A stretch of 64,000 bases of DNA from Megamerina dolium (lineage: Eukaryota > Arthropoda > Insecta > Diptera > Megamerinidae). Positions 1 through 16,100 of this stretch are shown piece after piece; position 1 is the stretch's first letter; each line of letters begins with the position of its first letter. The notes under the pieces are model-generated. The model saw nothing but the letters and a program-made list of their open reading frames with translations, did no database searches and was not told the origin of the DNA. The stretch covers positions 109,500,917 through 109,564,916 of the forward strand of contig OY978525.1 of the NCBI GenBank assembly GCA_963854835.1, written 5' to 3'. Made by a program: the position numbers and the translations under genes.

Positions 1-14
1 TTCGCCTGCGATAG

Positions 15-2359
15 GAATCCATGAATCGACCAGTTTCCGGTTCCGATTTTGGTTTTCAAATCCCACTTAAAGATGGACTGCATACCATCGTCGATGGTGT
101 TGAATATGATGGTGGCTATGACAATCATGCAGCAGATACGCAGCCAACACAGCAACAACAGCAGCAGCAGCAGCAGCAGAAGCAGCAGCTATATCAAGAA
201 AAATTGCAATTGCAACAGCAACAACTACAATACAGGCTGCCATCATATGAGGAAAATGTGACCAGCTCCTGCCAATCAGACAATAATAGTCGCAACGATT
301 ACCATACCACTCTGTGTCCACAAGCAGAACGCAGATTACTACATCAAATGTCTTCCGGTTTCGGTACGCAACACAACGATTCACGCGACGAGCCAACCTA
401 CACCGAATCCATAGAGTTACGTCTAATGGGTCAATACAATTCGACTGACACCGATCCATATGCCAACGATCAGCGTAGTGGTTCGTTTATGCGCGGTGAT
501 TCATTGCAGGACAGTTCATCGCGTCGCTACTGTAGCGATGAGCACGATGAGGCGTATTTGCAGTATCAAAAATCACTATTGACACGATCGCCCAGTTATC
601 GTAAGTCGTTAGATCGTCTATCGCAATCCAGCGATCAATCGCAGCGATCACTGATACCATCAAAAAGTTTTAAATCGGATGAGGATGTACATTTGAGCGT
701 ACGACGGCACTCAAGTGGCCATTCACTGAATACCATTTCGATTGAGCACGACGAATTGCTGTCACATCAAGGCAATCTGCGTGATGAACTTTTGAATTGC
801 GATCAAAAGGAACTGTTCCAATTTTTGCAAGACGACATGGACAATAGTAATAATTACATTAGTGAGACGGTCGGTTATGGTTCGGCAGTGATTGATGCAA
901 CAGATACGGACTCGCTGATAATTGATGCCAAAAAAGAAGAACGCAAAACTTCAGCGAGTAGTATTAAATCGAATTTGAGCTATATTTCAAATTCCATTAT
1001 GCAACAGATCGAATCGCGTCGCAGTGGTAGTCATTCGAGTAATGGCAATGGTCATGAGCACAGTGAACATTTACCACTTGTCGAACATTCCGAATTCGAT
1101 AATATCATACAAAGTTTCGAAAAGGAATTGGAAGAAATTAAACGCTCAACAACATCGTTGGAGCGACGTCTATCCACCTTGTCGGAACCATCGCCGGCAG
1201 CTGATGAGGCGAACAAAGCGATACTTGATCATATTGCCATTATAACTGGAGCTTCCGAACGCAGTGCTGCCGATGAAGTGGTGCATCCGTTAAATCCCTA
1301 CGATAGCTATGATCTGTCGACAGTGCCACGTCGCCAGCATTCGTTGCCAGCGAATGCCGATCGCAACAGCGTCAAAATCAAACGTCGCAGCTTAGAGAAA
1401 CAACGTAAAATCGATGAAGATTTTTGCATATCAAATGAAATACGAAAAATCTGTGATCAAATGCATGCGCCATTTGTCACAATGGAAGCAATGGCGGTGG
1501 CGGCTAATGCGGGCGCACAATCGCCATTTTTGCGTCGCAAAAGTGATTTGTTTAGTGCTCAATTTGATCGTTTCAAACGTCTGTCGCTAATCGAACGTGT
1601 CGACGAGTTGCCCGAAGAGGAGAAGCCAATATCGACATTACGCATGGAATCGGAAAAACTGCCACGCAAGTGCCTAACCACAGATTTGATTAAGCTAGAC
1701 AGTCTGTCGTTGAAAAGTACGAATTCATATGAGAATTTACTGATACAAAAGCAGCTCAGTCGCACCGGTCATCCGGATGGCTCAATATCATCTTCGACGG
1801 TAGTGCCAGCAACACCGCCCGTTTCGCTCAAATCAACAATAGAACCGCCAACGCTGACACAAATGTCATCGTTGAAGACGACACCACCACTGGCCTCACT
1901 TACCGAACATCAACAACACTATCATGCTACAAAAATTGTACAAACCCCAACGATCCTCCCAAGGGCTGTCGATGGTGTTTCACGCAATAAACATCGCATC
2001 GGCGAGCATCCACAATCGACCCTAGACAAAGCCGCTTCCTTTCAATCGACACGCACCGATTCGCATAGTTCGTGTGCGGCCGACAACAGTTCGGCTCTGG
2101 CACGTGCCACATGCGGCGTTACCATAAACGCAGGCGTTGGGCCGGAGGGCGCTGATGAACAGTCGCAGCAGAAATCCACATTCTCACGGCTGACTGAAAA
2201 ACCATGGCATTGTCTGGTCTCCTACGTAGACGATCTCACTGTCGGTGGGAGACGTAATTCGCAGGGAGCATACAATGATCCCATGACTTTTCCAAGTTTC
2301 GGACAGTCAAAGCCACCGAAAGTGCCAGATGATTGTTTCCCACAGAAGTGCTATGATCA
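15..2359 (+). CDS. NaCP60E: Channel exon: cytoplasmic II-III linker
   Basis: A single 2,345-nt exon in frame with domain III. An in-frame TAG at 12-14 overlaps the acceptor AG, so the exon starts at 15 (Glu-Ser-Met). It is low-complexity, Ser/Thr-rich and carries basic-Ser phospho-site-like motifs (RRHS, KRRS, RRKS). A CAG/CAA run at about 151-235 encodes polyglutamine. The donor is CA|GTAAGT. The linker is unusually long for a sodium-channel family member; DSC1 orthologues are known to have long linkers. Confidence 0.88.
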
Positions 2360-5300
2360 GTAAGTTTTGTATTATGTACAAGTATCCGTATCGTAGTAAC
2401 TAATTTCTATTTTCTATTTTATGCAGCTTTTATTTTCGATGTCCTTGGTTCATGTCGTGCATGGATACGAAAAGTGCCAAAAAGTGGACTCGCATAAGGA
2501 CGGCTGTCTTAACGGTTGTCGATACTCCAGCCTTTGAGTGGTTTGTGCTTGTGCTCATCTTCGCCTCGAGTATAACGCTATGTTTCGAAGACATCTATTT
2601 GGATAGCAATAAGACCTTGAAACGAGTTCTCTATTGGACAAACTTTTCCTTTTGTTTGATATTCGTCATTGAGATGGTGCTCAAATGGGTGGCATTAGGT
2701 TTTTCAAAATACTTTACAAGCTTCTGGACGATACTCGATTTTATTATAGTTTTTGTAAGTGTAGCATATTATTGAAAGTACGCACAAATACATTTAGACA
2801 TTAAATTCCAAAAAGAAAATCCATAAATCACCAAAATACCAGGTATACAAGCTTAAATCCGCTGTTTGCTCGTAGATGGCGTTAATGAGCATATTGAGCT
2901 ATTATCGACTCTGCATCCTTTTTTTATGAGTTCGACATCTGTTTACATCAATTAGTAGTAAACATCCTTAGTGATTTCATACAACAACATCCATTTTTCC
3001 TCGTATAATCATGTCTAGTTTCGTGCCAGAAAAAGAGCATATGCGGGAATCTCTACGCATCGAATGCTTGTGGAGACAGTGCGGAAACCACTTGCAGAGA
3101 CTAATTTCGTCGATTCAAAGAAGGCCATTTTGACTTGAGTGACAAGAAGCGTGAAGATAGACCCAGAAAAGTTGAGGACCATGATTTGCAGGCTCTTTTG
3201 GATGAGGACGACACCCAATCGCAAAAAATGCTTGCCGCACAGTTGGGTGTTACTCAACAAGCCATTTCCATATGTTTACGAGCCGTGGGAAGGTTCAAAA
3301 ATTTGGAAAATGGGTACCCCATGAATTCAACGATAGGCAGATGGAGCGAAATCTTGCTTGCTAGACAAAAAAGAAAATCGTTCCTGCATCTTGTGGTGAC
3401 TTGCGATGAAAAGTTGATATACTTTGAGAATCCTAAACGAAAAAAATCGTGGTTCGATCCCGGCCAACCAGCAACTTCTTCTCCAAGACCAAATCGCTTT
3501 GGACGCAAGACGATGCTGTGCGTTTGGTGGGATCAACAAGGTGTCATCTACTACGAGCTGTTCAAACCTGGTGAAACTGTTAATGCTCACCGCTACCATC
3601 AACAACTAGTGAAATTGAGCCGTGCTTTTGGTGAAAAAAGGCCTGGTTATGAACAAAGACATGAGAAGCTGATTTTTCTCCACGATAACGCCCCATCGCA
3701 CAGGTGAAAACTGGTCCAAAACTATTTGGACACACTCCATTGGGAGGTGCTATCTCATCCCGCTTATTCACCAGACCTGGCACCTTCTGACTATCACCTG
3801 TTTTCGTCGATGGGTCACGCGCTCGCCGAACAGCACTTCGATTCGTATGAAGACGTCGGAAAATGGCTTGACGGGTGGTTTGCCTCGAAAAACGAGGAAT
3901 TCTTTTGGCATGGTATAAACAAATTGCCCGAGAGGTGGGAAAAATGTATACCTAGTGAGGGCAAATACTTTGAATAAATTAATTTTTGGCTTTCTATGAA
4001 AAAAATGTGTTTTTTTTTTTACCGTAAAACAGCGGATTAAGCTTGTACACCTGGTAAGATTACGCTGTTTTTCATCTTCGCATTTCTGCGTTCTGCTTGG
4101 TCAGCGTATTCTCGTTTAATTGATTTGTGGAAAATAGAAACTTTATCTATAACTCTTTCACACATTTCCTTTGATTACAGGTTTCGGTATTCTCTTTACT
4201 AATTGAAGAAAATGAAAATTTAAAAGTTTTACGCTCATTACGTACTTTAAGAGCTTTGCGACCATTGCGTGCAATATCCCGGTAAGTTTTCTGTATGCAA
4301 AATCGATTAGTCTTTTTTGTGTGTTACATACTTCTATTTTCTTCTATGATGTATACCGTATGTTATACGTTTTGGAATGTCGTATTTTTTTGTCTATAAT
4401 TAATGTACTCTATTTTCAGATCATCTTTGCAATTTTCGCCACACTCTTTTTTGTTTTTTCCTTAAACTTTATTTGATTACTTAATGTGGTCTGATTTTAA
4501 TGCTACTAATGCTACTACTTTTTTTGAATGTTTTAATTTTATGAAGCTTTAAGCACGTTTTTGTTGTAAATCAAAATCGCAAGAGTTGCAAGTGTTTAAT
4601 ACAATTTCGTCTTCTTTAAGAATTTCGAATAGAAATAACATCTTGCTCCTACTTAAGCTGGCCATTTATATGTACATGCGTCGTGATATATATCCATCTA
4701 GATATGTATGTATAACACTGAAGCCATCGTACTGTATTGTCGTGTACCATTATGTAAAATGTATATCCCAGAAAAGAATCCTCCATTCAATTTGAATTTA
4801 TGTATATTCGATTTGATAAACAATTTGATTGACAATTTTGCGTACTATTTGTATTTGCACACAAAAAAAGGCCTTTTCATTATCATAATAATTATAAAAA
4901 TAGAAAAAATAATAATAATAGTGAGAATAATAGCAATATTAATGCGAAAATGATATGATTAAATGTAACATGTAATTTTTTGTGCTGCAAATACAGAGCT
5001 ATTCGTGTTACACTTTGCTTTCCATATCAATGAAACTCTGTGTACCTCTGTGTATTATAATTCATAATTAATCGTTAAAAAAAAAAAAACCTCATCATCA
5101 CTATCACCCTTTAAATTATGCTGGTCGTGTTTTTCCAAAAAAAAATACATAATTACATATTTTCACTGACATTTTCCTTTATAGTTGCCTGCACGAAATG
5201 ATCCACAACCGATAACCTTAAAAATATTTTCAATATTGTGAAATAAAATTCATGTAAAACAAGAATCATCTTCTTTCGAAAAGAAATGAACCGAAATGAA

Positions 5301-8300
5301 CGCCTACCCTTGCTGCGCCACTGTATATCACTCAGTAGATGAGATAAATTCAATTAACTACAAAGGAAGAAATACGAACGTTCAGCCGGATATCGCTCAA
5401 ATTGTTTTGGCAATAATGAAGCAAAAAATTGTATAGAAAGAACCAGTACTTACTTACTTATGTGGCAATTACAACCGAAATGCGATTTAGGCCGAAACCC
5501 GCTCCAGCCAACTCCTTCCTTCGCTAGCTGCCGCCAGTTAGAAATCCCAAGCGCTGACGAGTTCTCCAGTACTTGGTCTTTCCACCGGAGGTTAGGTCTT
5601 CTCTGTTCTGTGTCATCCAAATATAACACCTTCTTAGCCGTAGGTTGTTCTTCCATTCTATCAACATGATCTAGCCAGCGTAGCCGCTGAATTTTAATGC
5701 GGTTTACTATGTCGGTGTCGGCATCCAGCTCGTATAGCTCATGGTTGTGCCTTATTCAATACTCGTGTCACCAACGCAAAAAGGTCCATAGATCTTGCGT
5801 AGGACTTTTCTCTCGAAAACTCCGAGCATTCTCTCATCTGAGGTGAAAATTATCCAAGCTTCGGCGCCATATGTAAGGACAGGCATGATGTGAGACTTGC
5901 AGAGTGTGGTTTTCGTTTCTCAAGAGTGGGCTTGACTTTTCAATTGCTTACTTAGCCCAAAGTAGCAACTGTTTGCAAGAGTGATTCTTCACAATATCTC
6001 CAGACTGACGTCATTACTGGTGTTAATGCTGGTTCCAAGATAGACCTTCAATACTTCAAAAGCATAATTATCAACAGTGATGTGCTGTCCAAGATGGCGA
6101 GACTCTGTTTGTTGACACTGGGTACTTCGTCTGGACCTCGTTCACCGTAAGAAGACCCATTCGATGAGCCTCTCTTTCCAACTCTGAGAATACTGCACTG
6201 ACTGCTGGTTGTTAAAGATAGGCTTCAATCTTTCACACAGAACGCTTGATAGAACGTTGTATGCGATACTAAGAAAACTTATTCCACGGTAATTGTACAG
6301 GACAGAGAACACTGAGGAATTATCCATTACTATTTTGTTTCTGAGGCACTCAGTGTACATTCAAGTTTCGTCACGATAATATATACATTTTCAGAAATAT
6401 TATGACGGAATTTGTTGAGCATATGTTTTCACCAATTCGTAAGGGAATTTTTGTTAGCTCGAATCTCTTTGCTTTGACATCAATCACAGCATTAGCATCA
6501 ATATTTATCAACAGCTGATGGACGACCTTCACAAAGTGTGTCATCACATGTGTGAAATTTTCCAGAAATGCTATTGGTCTTGCCCGAAAACTTTTCAGAT
6601 TAGCTATAATACTTATACAAAAGAACAAAAAAACTTGGAAATAAAATGAAGATGTTCATAAAAATGAAACTGATAAGCTCGAGAATGGAACTAATCCTAT
6701 GGAAATTACATTTCCCTCTAATACAATGCCATAAAGATGGCGGACTAAAGCTTGAGATTATTAAATCTTGATATTAGGAGACCTTTACTAATCAACGAAT
6801 TGATTAAAGTATTCCTTTGAACATTTGTCCTTTGACTTTATGCTCAAAACTATGTACATACATAGACCTATCTAGCTGTAGCTTGATACATATTAGAGTT
6901 CAGCACGAATAAGTAAAATTGTACTCATGTAAGCATCACCGATGCGGATGAATACTGTAAATTTGATCTCGGCTTATCATGTATCGTCAAAACGTCGTAA
7001 GCGTAAAAATGAGTAAAGTAATTTAGTACTGATTGCATGTCTTCTTTTCCACATGAAAATTTATGTTTAGACAAATTATAGTTCGTCGTATCGTATATGA
7101 CACATAACACTCTTGGCAAGTACTGCTCCTGATGTAACGAGTAGTAGTCACGATGCAATGATAACACCACTCGACAATTTTTTTTTTCCTTTTTTGCGAG
7201 TACCTCAAAAGAAGTAAGTTTTCTAGACTAACCTTGAATTGCTGAAAAAGAAACTTGCCTTCATTCATTCAAAATGTGATTTTTTGCACTTATTTTAGAT
7301 AATAGATAAATAATAAATAAATAATAAATAGATAATAATATCCATATAATATGATTTGCGCACAATTCGAAACCATGGTCTTCTTCTTTCCGACAATGTG
7401 CCGCCTGTGCTGATTGGATTGAATTGGAAGGAAGATCACACCTTTCGAATGGCGTGCAAATCATGGTATATGGATAAAATGTTTTCGAGATTTTTGTCAA
7501 TAACTTAAAAAAGTGTGAAAAAACAGATTTTCGTGAATATCTAGAAACGCTTCTTTGGAAAAATAAATGAGTACAATTTTCTTGTTCATTTTGGTCAAAC
7601 TTAAATATGTTTTTTTTTTTCTGTCGAGTAGTGTAATTACTCATAACTGAATAAACGAGTTTCTAAATATATCACGATACGATACAGTAGTCAATGAAAC
7701 ACAATTTCTCTCCTATTGGCCAAAGCTGGCTGCTTCTGAGCGATTGCTTCCTTCAGAAGGTCCAATTGTTAACAGTACAGGTCCGAATTAAGAGTTTGGC
7801 CGTAGGGGAGCAGATCATAGCAGATAATTCCCTGGCAATCCCACCAAACACATAGCAAAACCTTCCTGACCGTCAATCCTGGCTTGGCCACCGTTTGCGC
7901 CGGCTCACCGCTATTCGACCACGACCGTTTTCGCTTAACGTTGTCGTAAGTGACCCACTTTTCATCACCAGTAACCGCTTCCGCTTCAGAAATAGATCGA
8001 TTTTATTGCAATTCAGCAGCGATTCGCAGATGGAAATTCGGTCCATGAAGTTTTTTTCGTTAACTCGTGTGGCATCCATACGTCGAGCTTCTTTTTATAT
8101 CCAACCTTATTTAAATGGTTCCAAACGGTTTTTTGTTCAATGTTTAGCTCCTGGACAATAGAAACAGTGCTTACATGACGGTCAGACTCGACGATTTCCA
8201 TTATTTTATCGATATTTTCGACAATTGGACTTCTAGAGCGTGGTGCATCTTTGACATCAAAATTACCGGAAATTGCACGTGATTGGCTGTTACAGTATCA

Positions 8301-10141
8301 GAACCAAAAACACTATTCACATTTTCAGCCGTCTGGCTTGCATTTTCGCCTTTATCGAAGAAAAACTGTAAAATATGGCGTATTTTCTCTTTACTGGTGT
8401 CCATCTTTGACGTGTGCTCAAACAATACTGAGTCAAGCAATCCCAAACTGCCTAAAAAGTTTATTTAGTACGAAATCCTATCTTTCTAACGCCATCTAGC
8501 GTAACGCGATCGCACTTATACAACGCGAGATACAGATTACTAAAGCCATCTATTGGAAAAAGAATGGATTTCTTTTTACTACGCCTTATATAAACGCAAA
8601 TTCTATGCTTTATTCGTGTGGCGTGAGGCAAATATCGTTATTCCAAAAGTTGGTTTTTTTTCGATTCGCTCCCGGCTCTATGCATCAATTGCAAATCTCT
8701 CATAAACTACTCATACATATTGCAAATATTACAAATATTTTCTTTGCATGTTATTTCAAGCATCTTTTTTCACAAATTATTTTGCTATTTCCATTTTATA
8801 ATGTCTAATTTTTATAATCATCTCATCAATGCACACATTTATACCTAGTATTTTTTTTTAATTGCACATTTCTAAAGTAATAAATTCTAAATTATCCTTC
8901 TTGTAACATATATACAGGCCTATCGGATATCTCACGTGAATAAGCAATCGATTGTGTGTGTGTGTGTGTGTGTGTGAAAGAAATTCAGGTTGTTTTGGAC
9001 AGTTGAATATTTAATATTTATATCGAAAACTTCACCGTCTAAACCTTTATTTTTTTTCCACCACGGCTAAACATTGTTCACGTCAGATCGTCAGATAGCG
9101 CACTGTTGCCAATAATTGTACATTAATAGAATCTACATACACCAATCCTGTACATGTACATGTATTGCATATACTCGTATACTTGTCCCCATATCTATGA
9201 ATATGTTTCATTTTATTTCTATTCCAGGTGGCAGGGAATGCGAATTGTAGTAAATGCTCTAATGTATGCAATACCATCAATTTTCAATGTACTTTTAGTT
9301 TGTTTAGTATTTTGGTTAATATTTTCCATAATGGGTGTACAATTTTTTGGTGGTAAATTTTTCAAATGTCTCGACAATGATGGCGAATTGCTGCCAGTGA
9401 CGGTTAGTACTCATCCAAAGCTCATCCAATTGATGAATTTTTTTATTTACAATAATATTTAATATTACGCAAATGATGATGTTATGACGCAAATGATCAT
9501 CAACCATGGTCAATTCATTCGAATTGCATAGAATTATATTAATTCTATTTCATCGTTTTTTTACTCATTTCACATACAGGAGGTGAATGACAAATGGGAT
9601 TGCATCGAACAAAATTATTCATGGGTGAATTCGAAAATAACATTCGATCATGTGGGCATGGGCTATTTGGCATTATTACAAGTGGCCACATTCGAAGGCT
9701 GGATGGAGGTAATGGCGGATGCAGTCGATGCACGTGGTGTTGATTTGCAGCCTCAACGTGAAGCGAATCTCTATGCTTACATTTATTTTGTCATATTCAT
9801 TGTATGTGGCTCATTCTTCACGCTAAATCTATTCATTGGAGTTATTATCGATAATTTCAATATGTTGAAAAAGAAGGTAAGAAGTTTTTACGTTTCTCAG
9901 CAGCAGATGGGTGATAAGCTCACACAGGTTTGAAGAAACACTCACACTCAAAACACATAACAGTGGAAGAAGAAAAATAAAAATAAAAATAAAAAATCAA
10001 ATAAAATGCAATTGATTAAAGCATTTTTAGACAAATTCTACCTAAGGAAGTATTTATTTATTTTTCCTCAATTTCCTCAATTTCCTCAATTTTCTTCTTC
10101 AATGTATAAATGTTAACCCTCTTCCCCCAGATATACACACA

Positions 10142-10198
<57 letters not shown>

Positions 10199-13100
10199 TT
10201 TTTTTTTCTATATAAAATATATATACGTAAATGTTTATTTTCATCCATAATATTTTATAGTATGAAGGAGGAGTGTTGGAAATGTTTCTCACCGAATCTC
10301 AAAAACACTATTACACCGCCATGAAAAAGTTGGGACGAAAAAAACCACAGAAAGTCATTAAGCGACCACTAAATCATTTTTTAGCTATGTTTTATGATTT
10401 ATCGAATTCCAGAAGGTAAACACCCGACAAATATGCTAAAAGTATGATTTACATCAGACACTTTCTTCAGACATTTTTATTCATTAATTATTCATTTTAT
10501 ACTTTTTCATGATTTTCCTTATCACTTCTTGTATACTTATGCGATTATTACATATTACAAAATATTGTATTTAATTCAATTTTATTTCATTTCACAGTAC
10601 AATATTTAAAATGCTTTTGCTTAAGCTTTTGCTTTCAATTTCACACTATATGATATGTTTGATCATACATGCTATTGTGTTATACACAGATACTTGTGTA
10701 TGATATTTTGTTTTTTTTTTTTTTGTTTTTTTTTTTGATTTTTGTTTATGGTATACTTCAAACAGACATACTCGTAGTAAGAAATAATTGTAAAAAAAAA
10801 AATAAAAATTATATACAAATACATAGATTAAACGACGAAACCGCTAATCATCTTTCAAAGTGGTTTTCTTCAATTGGTGAGCTAGAGTATATATGTATGT
10901 ATGTATATATTCGAATAGATACATATATATAATATAGAATTGTATATACAGGAATGACAATTTTTATGCGATATTTTGATTTTTGTTTGTTCGTTAGTTT
11001 GTTTTGGGTTTGCCATGTATGACAAATGTATGATACATATGTATATTCCGGATCAGGCAATTGGAAGTTTATTTATTTTGCGATTCAAAAAATTCAATCC
11101 CACTACCCATCGTGTATCCCAAAACACAGAGACCAAAATCCTTGCCAATTTGCCTTTTTAATATTTTTTTGCTGAATCACACTCATTTGGACGACCTGTA
11201 GGACTACGTTTGAAATCAGCAAACCATCGACAAATTGTTGTTTTCGATGAAGCAAAATTCGGATAACATTTTTCAAGCTATTGCCCCTTAAAAAAACAGT
11301 GTTTAATCAACACAATAAATTCACTTTGTTCCATTTTTTCAAAAAAATTACAACTCTTTCCTTCTCAATACTTTGCTCGTGACAGAGCGTGGTGGTGTAT
11401 TATAAATGCACATTTTTCGTTGCGGTGCACCATATTATTCGATCTTGCATAGTGTGCATAGGCTCATTCATCGTTTTTCCCCTATCAGTGGTTATAAATA
11501 GTTGATCCACCCATTTTTTAGGTGATCTTCCTCGTATTCTACTTCCGCTTACTTTGCCCTCCACAAACAGTTGCTCCAAGGTAGCATATTTCCAAGCCAA
11601 ATATCCAATAGATACGTCAGATATGCATTGGAGATTATTTTCATAAGCCTTGTCTTTATATTTAGCTCTTCAAGTACAGATATGTTCGTTCAATTCGAGT
11701 AGTCCATGGAATTCTTAATACTCTTTTGTACACCCATAGTTCAAAGGCTTCATTTTTTTTTTTGCCGGTCTACTTTTTTCATGGTCCATGTTTTAGCTAC
11801 ATAGATAGCTATTGGTAATATCAAGGCATTTACAAGTCGAAGTTTCGTGGTTTTTGTTATTGCCCCATATTTTTGTAAGTTTTGAAGTTGCGGCCTTTGC
11901 CATTGCTAAACGGCGTTTAATTTCATAGGAACTACATACAACTGTAGTGTCAATTAGAAAAATAAAATAAATAAACATGTGGTCTTAAAAGCCCCAAAGG
12001 GCTCTTTAGCCGAACATCTCTCCCAGTACTATTGTGCATGTTATATTTTGGACAGTATTACAAGAGACCGACATATACAGGTTACTTGAAACGTTTCTAG
12101 CCTAAATATGAAAGCACAGTCATTTTGGTTTAAGTTTGGGTTTTTTATTCACTATAATCTTCTAACAGTTCAATACACTTAGTCTAGTGCTTCTCCAATA
12201 AATCTGTCCCATCATTAAAGTACGATTCCCAAAGGTGTGCATAATATACTTCTACGACTGCTATAGCTTCTTCATTCGACAAAAAACGCTTTACACGAAG
12301 GAACGGTTTTAGGTAATAGTCGCTGGAAGACAAATTTGATGAATTCTGTGGATGGTCAAGCTTTCGTCGACCTTTAATTCCTTGAATTTAGCTATTATGA
12401 AAACACTTTTGTGAGGAAGTGCGTTGTCTTGATGAAAAATTAAAATTTTCATCTTTAAATCGGGTCTTTTTTCGCGAATTACTGCATCCATTTTATCCAA
12501 AAGGTTACAATAGTATTCTGAGTTTATTGTTTTACTTTTCTGAAGATAGTCAATCAATAAAATCTTTTTTGCATCCCAAAAAACTGATGCCATAACCTTT
12601 TTGCTGATCGTGTGCTCTTCATCTGCTTTGGATGTGAACAGCCCGCTTCAGTCCACTGTAATCGTTCCTGTTTCAATTTAAAATGATAGTGGTAGATCCA
12701 AGTCTCGATTTTAGTCTATTGAAAACGCTCCAAACGCTCCAAATTACGCTGCAAAATTTATTTTTGATTCAGTTTTTTGTTGAATTGTTAACGAATGCGG
12801 CTTTTTCAGACGTAGTTCTTCATGCAAAATATTAGATGCCTATGGTATCAGCTATTTCACACTTAGTCGCACAAACAATAACATGTACTTTTTCCATGAT
12901 TTCTGGTGTCGATGCACTTTTTGAACGCCCAGTGCGTGGTTCATCTTCAATATTTGTACGACCACGCTTAAATTCAGCAATCCAATTTTTTACTGTTGCA
13001 TATGTTGCACATTTACAAAATCGGTATGGATTTCTTGTCTAGATAAATCTTTTTTAAATAAATACTCAATAATGGCACGATTTTTCAATTTTTCCATTTT

Positions 13101-16100
13101 AGAAAAACACAGCGACATGTCAACTTCAAGCAGCTGCTAAACAAGTTAGTGAGTTGCCAGATTGATTTGAAACTTTATAGGTGTTCATACGAAAGATAAA
13201 ATCGTACAATAATTTATAATAATTATGTGGCAATTATAAGACCCAAAGGGCTCTTTGGGCGAGCTTCTCTCCCAGTACTGGGATGCGGGTTAAATTTTGG
13301 ATAGTATTAGAAGGGTCCTACTTATTTTAGCCGGTTTCGAATAGCAAAACTCTTGCGACATAACTTTTTCTCAACTTTGTCACAAAGTTCTTTTAGAAGC
13401 TTTTCCATGGCAAATTGTTACTGCCATGTAAGAATTGCCAATTGCTTGCCGGCAGGTCGGTTCCGTTCGAAAGAAAAATCTTTGCGATATTAAATTTATG
13501 TTCGGCGCCATTTAAACAATTGTAAATAAACAGCTAATGTCACAAATGTCATTTGACAGGTATGGTCCGAAGGTTGGTGCCATCTCTTTATTAGTCTCGG
13601 GACTTATTGAACTTTGTGTTATCCGCCAGTTATAATTTTATTTTTTTATTAGCTGATATACATAATTAAAAAATTGGAAAATATAATTTATAAAAAAAAA
13701 AGTTATTTTCTAAATTATTCGTCTTAACTACCGTAGCTGAAACGGATGTTTTTATAAATGTTCTCTCATACGATACCAGTCTGGAAATGAAGGGCATGCT
13801 TCATCGAATCGAATTGGTCATACAGATGGCATATGAAGCAACAACTTTGAAAGTCGATTGTACTCAAATATTTTTTTATTTTATTTATTTAAACTGCCCT
13901 TGGGAGGTGGAAGGTGTCACTACTAACCTCGATACGACTTTCGCATTGCTTTAGAGTGAGGCTTTAGCTTTGCCGTTTTCTTACTCTCCCATTCTCATAA
14001 AATATTAGGGGTAATATAAAGTATTTAATTCTGCAATAAAAATTTTCTTTTGCTTTTTTCACGACCACAAAATATGTACAATTTGTAATCAATAACAGAT
14101 CTAATAAGGTATATGTAAATAGATCAATATTTTACATTTTACAGCAATTTGAGTTATTATATTATATATGGTCACCTCAATTGCCGAATCCGGTATGTAA
14201 CGTTACATAGCATTATCGTACATGACAATGTAATGATGATTTGGTGATAAAATTATTTAAACACTTAACTACTCCTCAGTGCGAGCTAAAAGGGTGTTTT
14301 CTTCTTTATAGCATGATACTACCAGTACCACCAACTATAAAGAATGATTCATCGCTATTCTATCTCTATGTATAATGTATAAACTAAAAATTGTATAAAC
14401 TTCAATTTATTGTAACATCCCGCCTGCAAGCTCCAAAATATGTATAGGCTAATGTCGGCAAAAAAGCGTCTGAAGGCTGAAAATCGTGACAGGTGACGAA
14501 TCATGGATATGTGCGTATGACTTCGAAAAAAAAACAGCAATCAACCGTGTGGGTCTTCCAAGACGAGCCAAACCCAACAAAAACCATATTTTGGAGGTGT
14601 TTCAGTCAGAGTGTCAAAAGTGCTTCGACAATTGGTTTGAGCGCATGAAAAGTATAAAAACCGTCATGGAGAATATTTTGAAAAATCAGTAATAGCCTAG
14701 ACAGACGGCAGCCTAATTCCGGATTACCGAGTTAATACGAATTAACTCGGGCATTAACTGCAGCTAATCCCCATAAACTCTATGAGTTAATTCTCAAAAT
14801 AAAAGAGGATTAGGGCAATTTGCGATGGCAACACTGCTGAAAATTTTCTATTGTGAATTTTTCTCGATCCATTTCTGTGTTCGCTCATAAAAAATCTTTC
14901 AACAATTGTTAACAGTTTTCAACATGAAAAGCGTTGGCGAACAAATAAATCCAGCTGTCAATTACGAACGGTGAATGTCAATTTACAAGTTTCTGATAGT
15001 TTTCAGTTCACGAACTTCTTGTAGATTTTCTCAAATCGAGAGTGACAGATGACAGAAATTGATAGTGATAGTAATGTAAGTGAGCAGACCTAATAAAACA
15101 GCAATCAGCCGTTTAGTTAATCCGCAATACTGCCGTCTGTCAGGTTAATATTTTATTCGGATTAAGTGCGCCGGCAATCCGGAATTAGGCTGCCGTCTGT
15201 CTAGGCTATGAAACCATTGTTGATGATAACCAAATGCATTTTCATACTTTTTAAAAAAATATAAAATGCAAACCTCGTATTTCAATATACAAGAGTAAAT
15301 CATTTTGGCGCTTCTAGTAGAACTTTTCATTAGCTCATCATAGTTCATATTATTTCTTCAAAATTTTGTTATTTTTTTCCAATAAAATGTCAAAAATTAA
15401 TCACGTACCACGTAACCACGGTTTGTCACTCAAAAATCTTAATCGACAGAGCGCAAAATAAAAAAATAGGACCACGATTAACGACATTAGCCTATTTTGA
15501 ATGTTTAACTAGGTCACCAAAAACCCGTAATCGTTGTTAAACCATAGATTTATTTCAAGCACTTTTTTGTTCTATGTAAAAGTAAATGTTCTTCTCACCA
15601 AATTGATGCATTTATTTTAATATATTTCTATGCATGAAACATACGATGCTCACAAGCATTTATTAATTGCTGAATTTATTTTTAAACGTAAATATTTTCA
15701 AGCATGAATCCTATGTAATAATTTTATACAAATTTATTTTTATTTACAAAGCACAGCACAGTTTATAGTTTTATTGTTTGTTTTAATTATTGAAAATTAT
15801 TTTTTTCAAATTTTTATTTATTTTTCCATAAAAAAAATATATACATAACTATGTAACCCTATTTACTTTTTCTAATACTAAATTTTACCTTTTTCCCTCC
15901 CCCACCCCAATTACTATTACTACTACAATATAATAAATATAATATCCAACTAATAAACTTGTATGCTTCAACAAAACATCATTATAACAACTACAACAAT
16001 ATAGATTCGAAATTGCCATATTTGTACTGATTTTTTTAAATATGTTAACTATGGGTATCGAGCACTATAATCAGCCGCATTCGGTATTTTTTATACTCGA

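Noticed and set aside
67..459. 130-codon ORF on the - strand
   Set aside because: Shadow of the channel linker exon; its poly-Ala/Val run mirrors the CAG/CAA repeat.
7261..7644. 127-codon ORF on the - strand
   Set aside because: Low-complexity TAA repeats and no recognisable domain.
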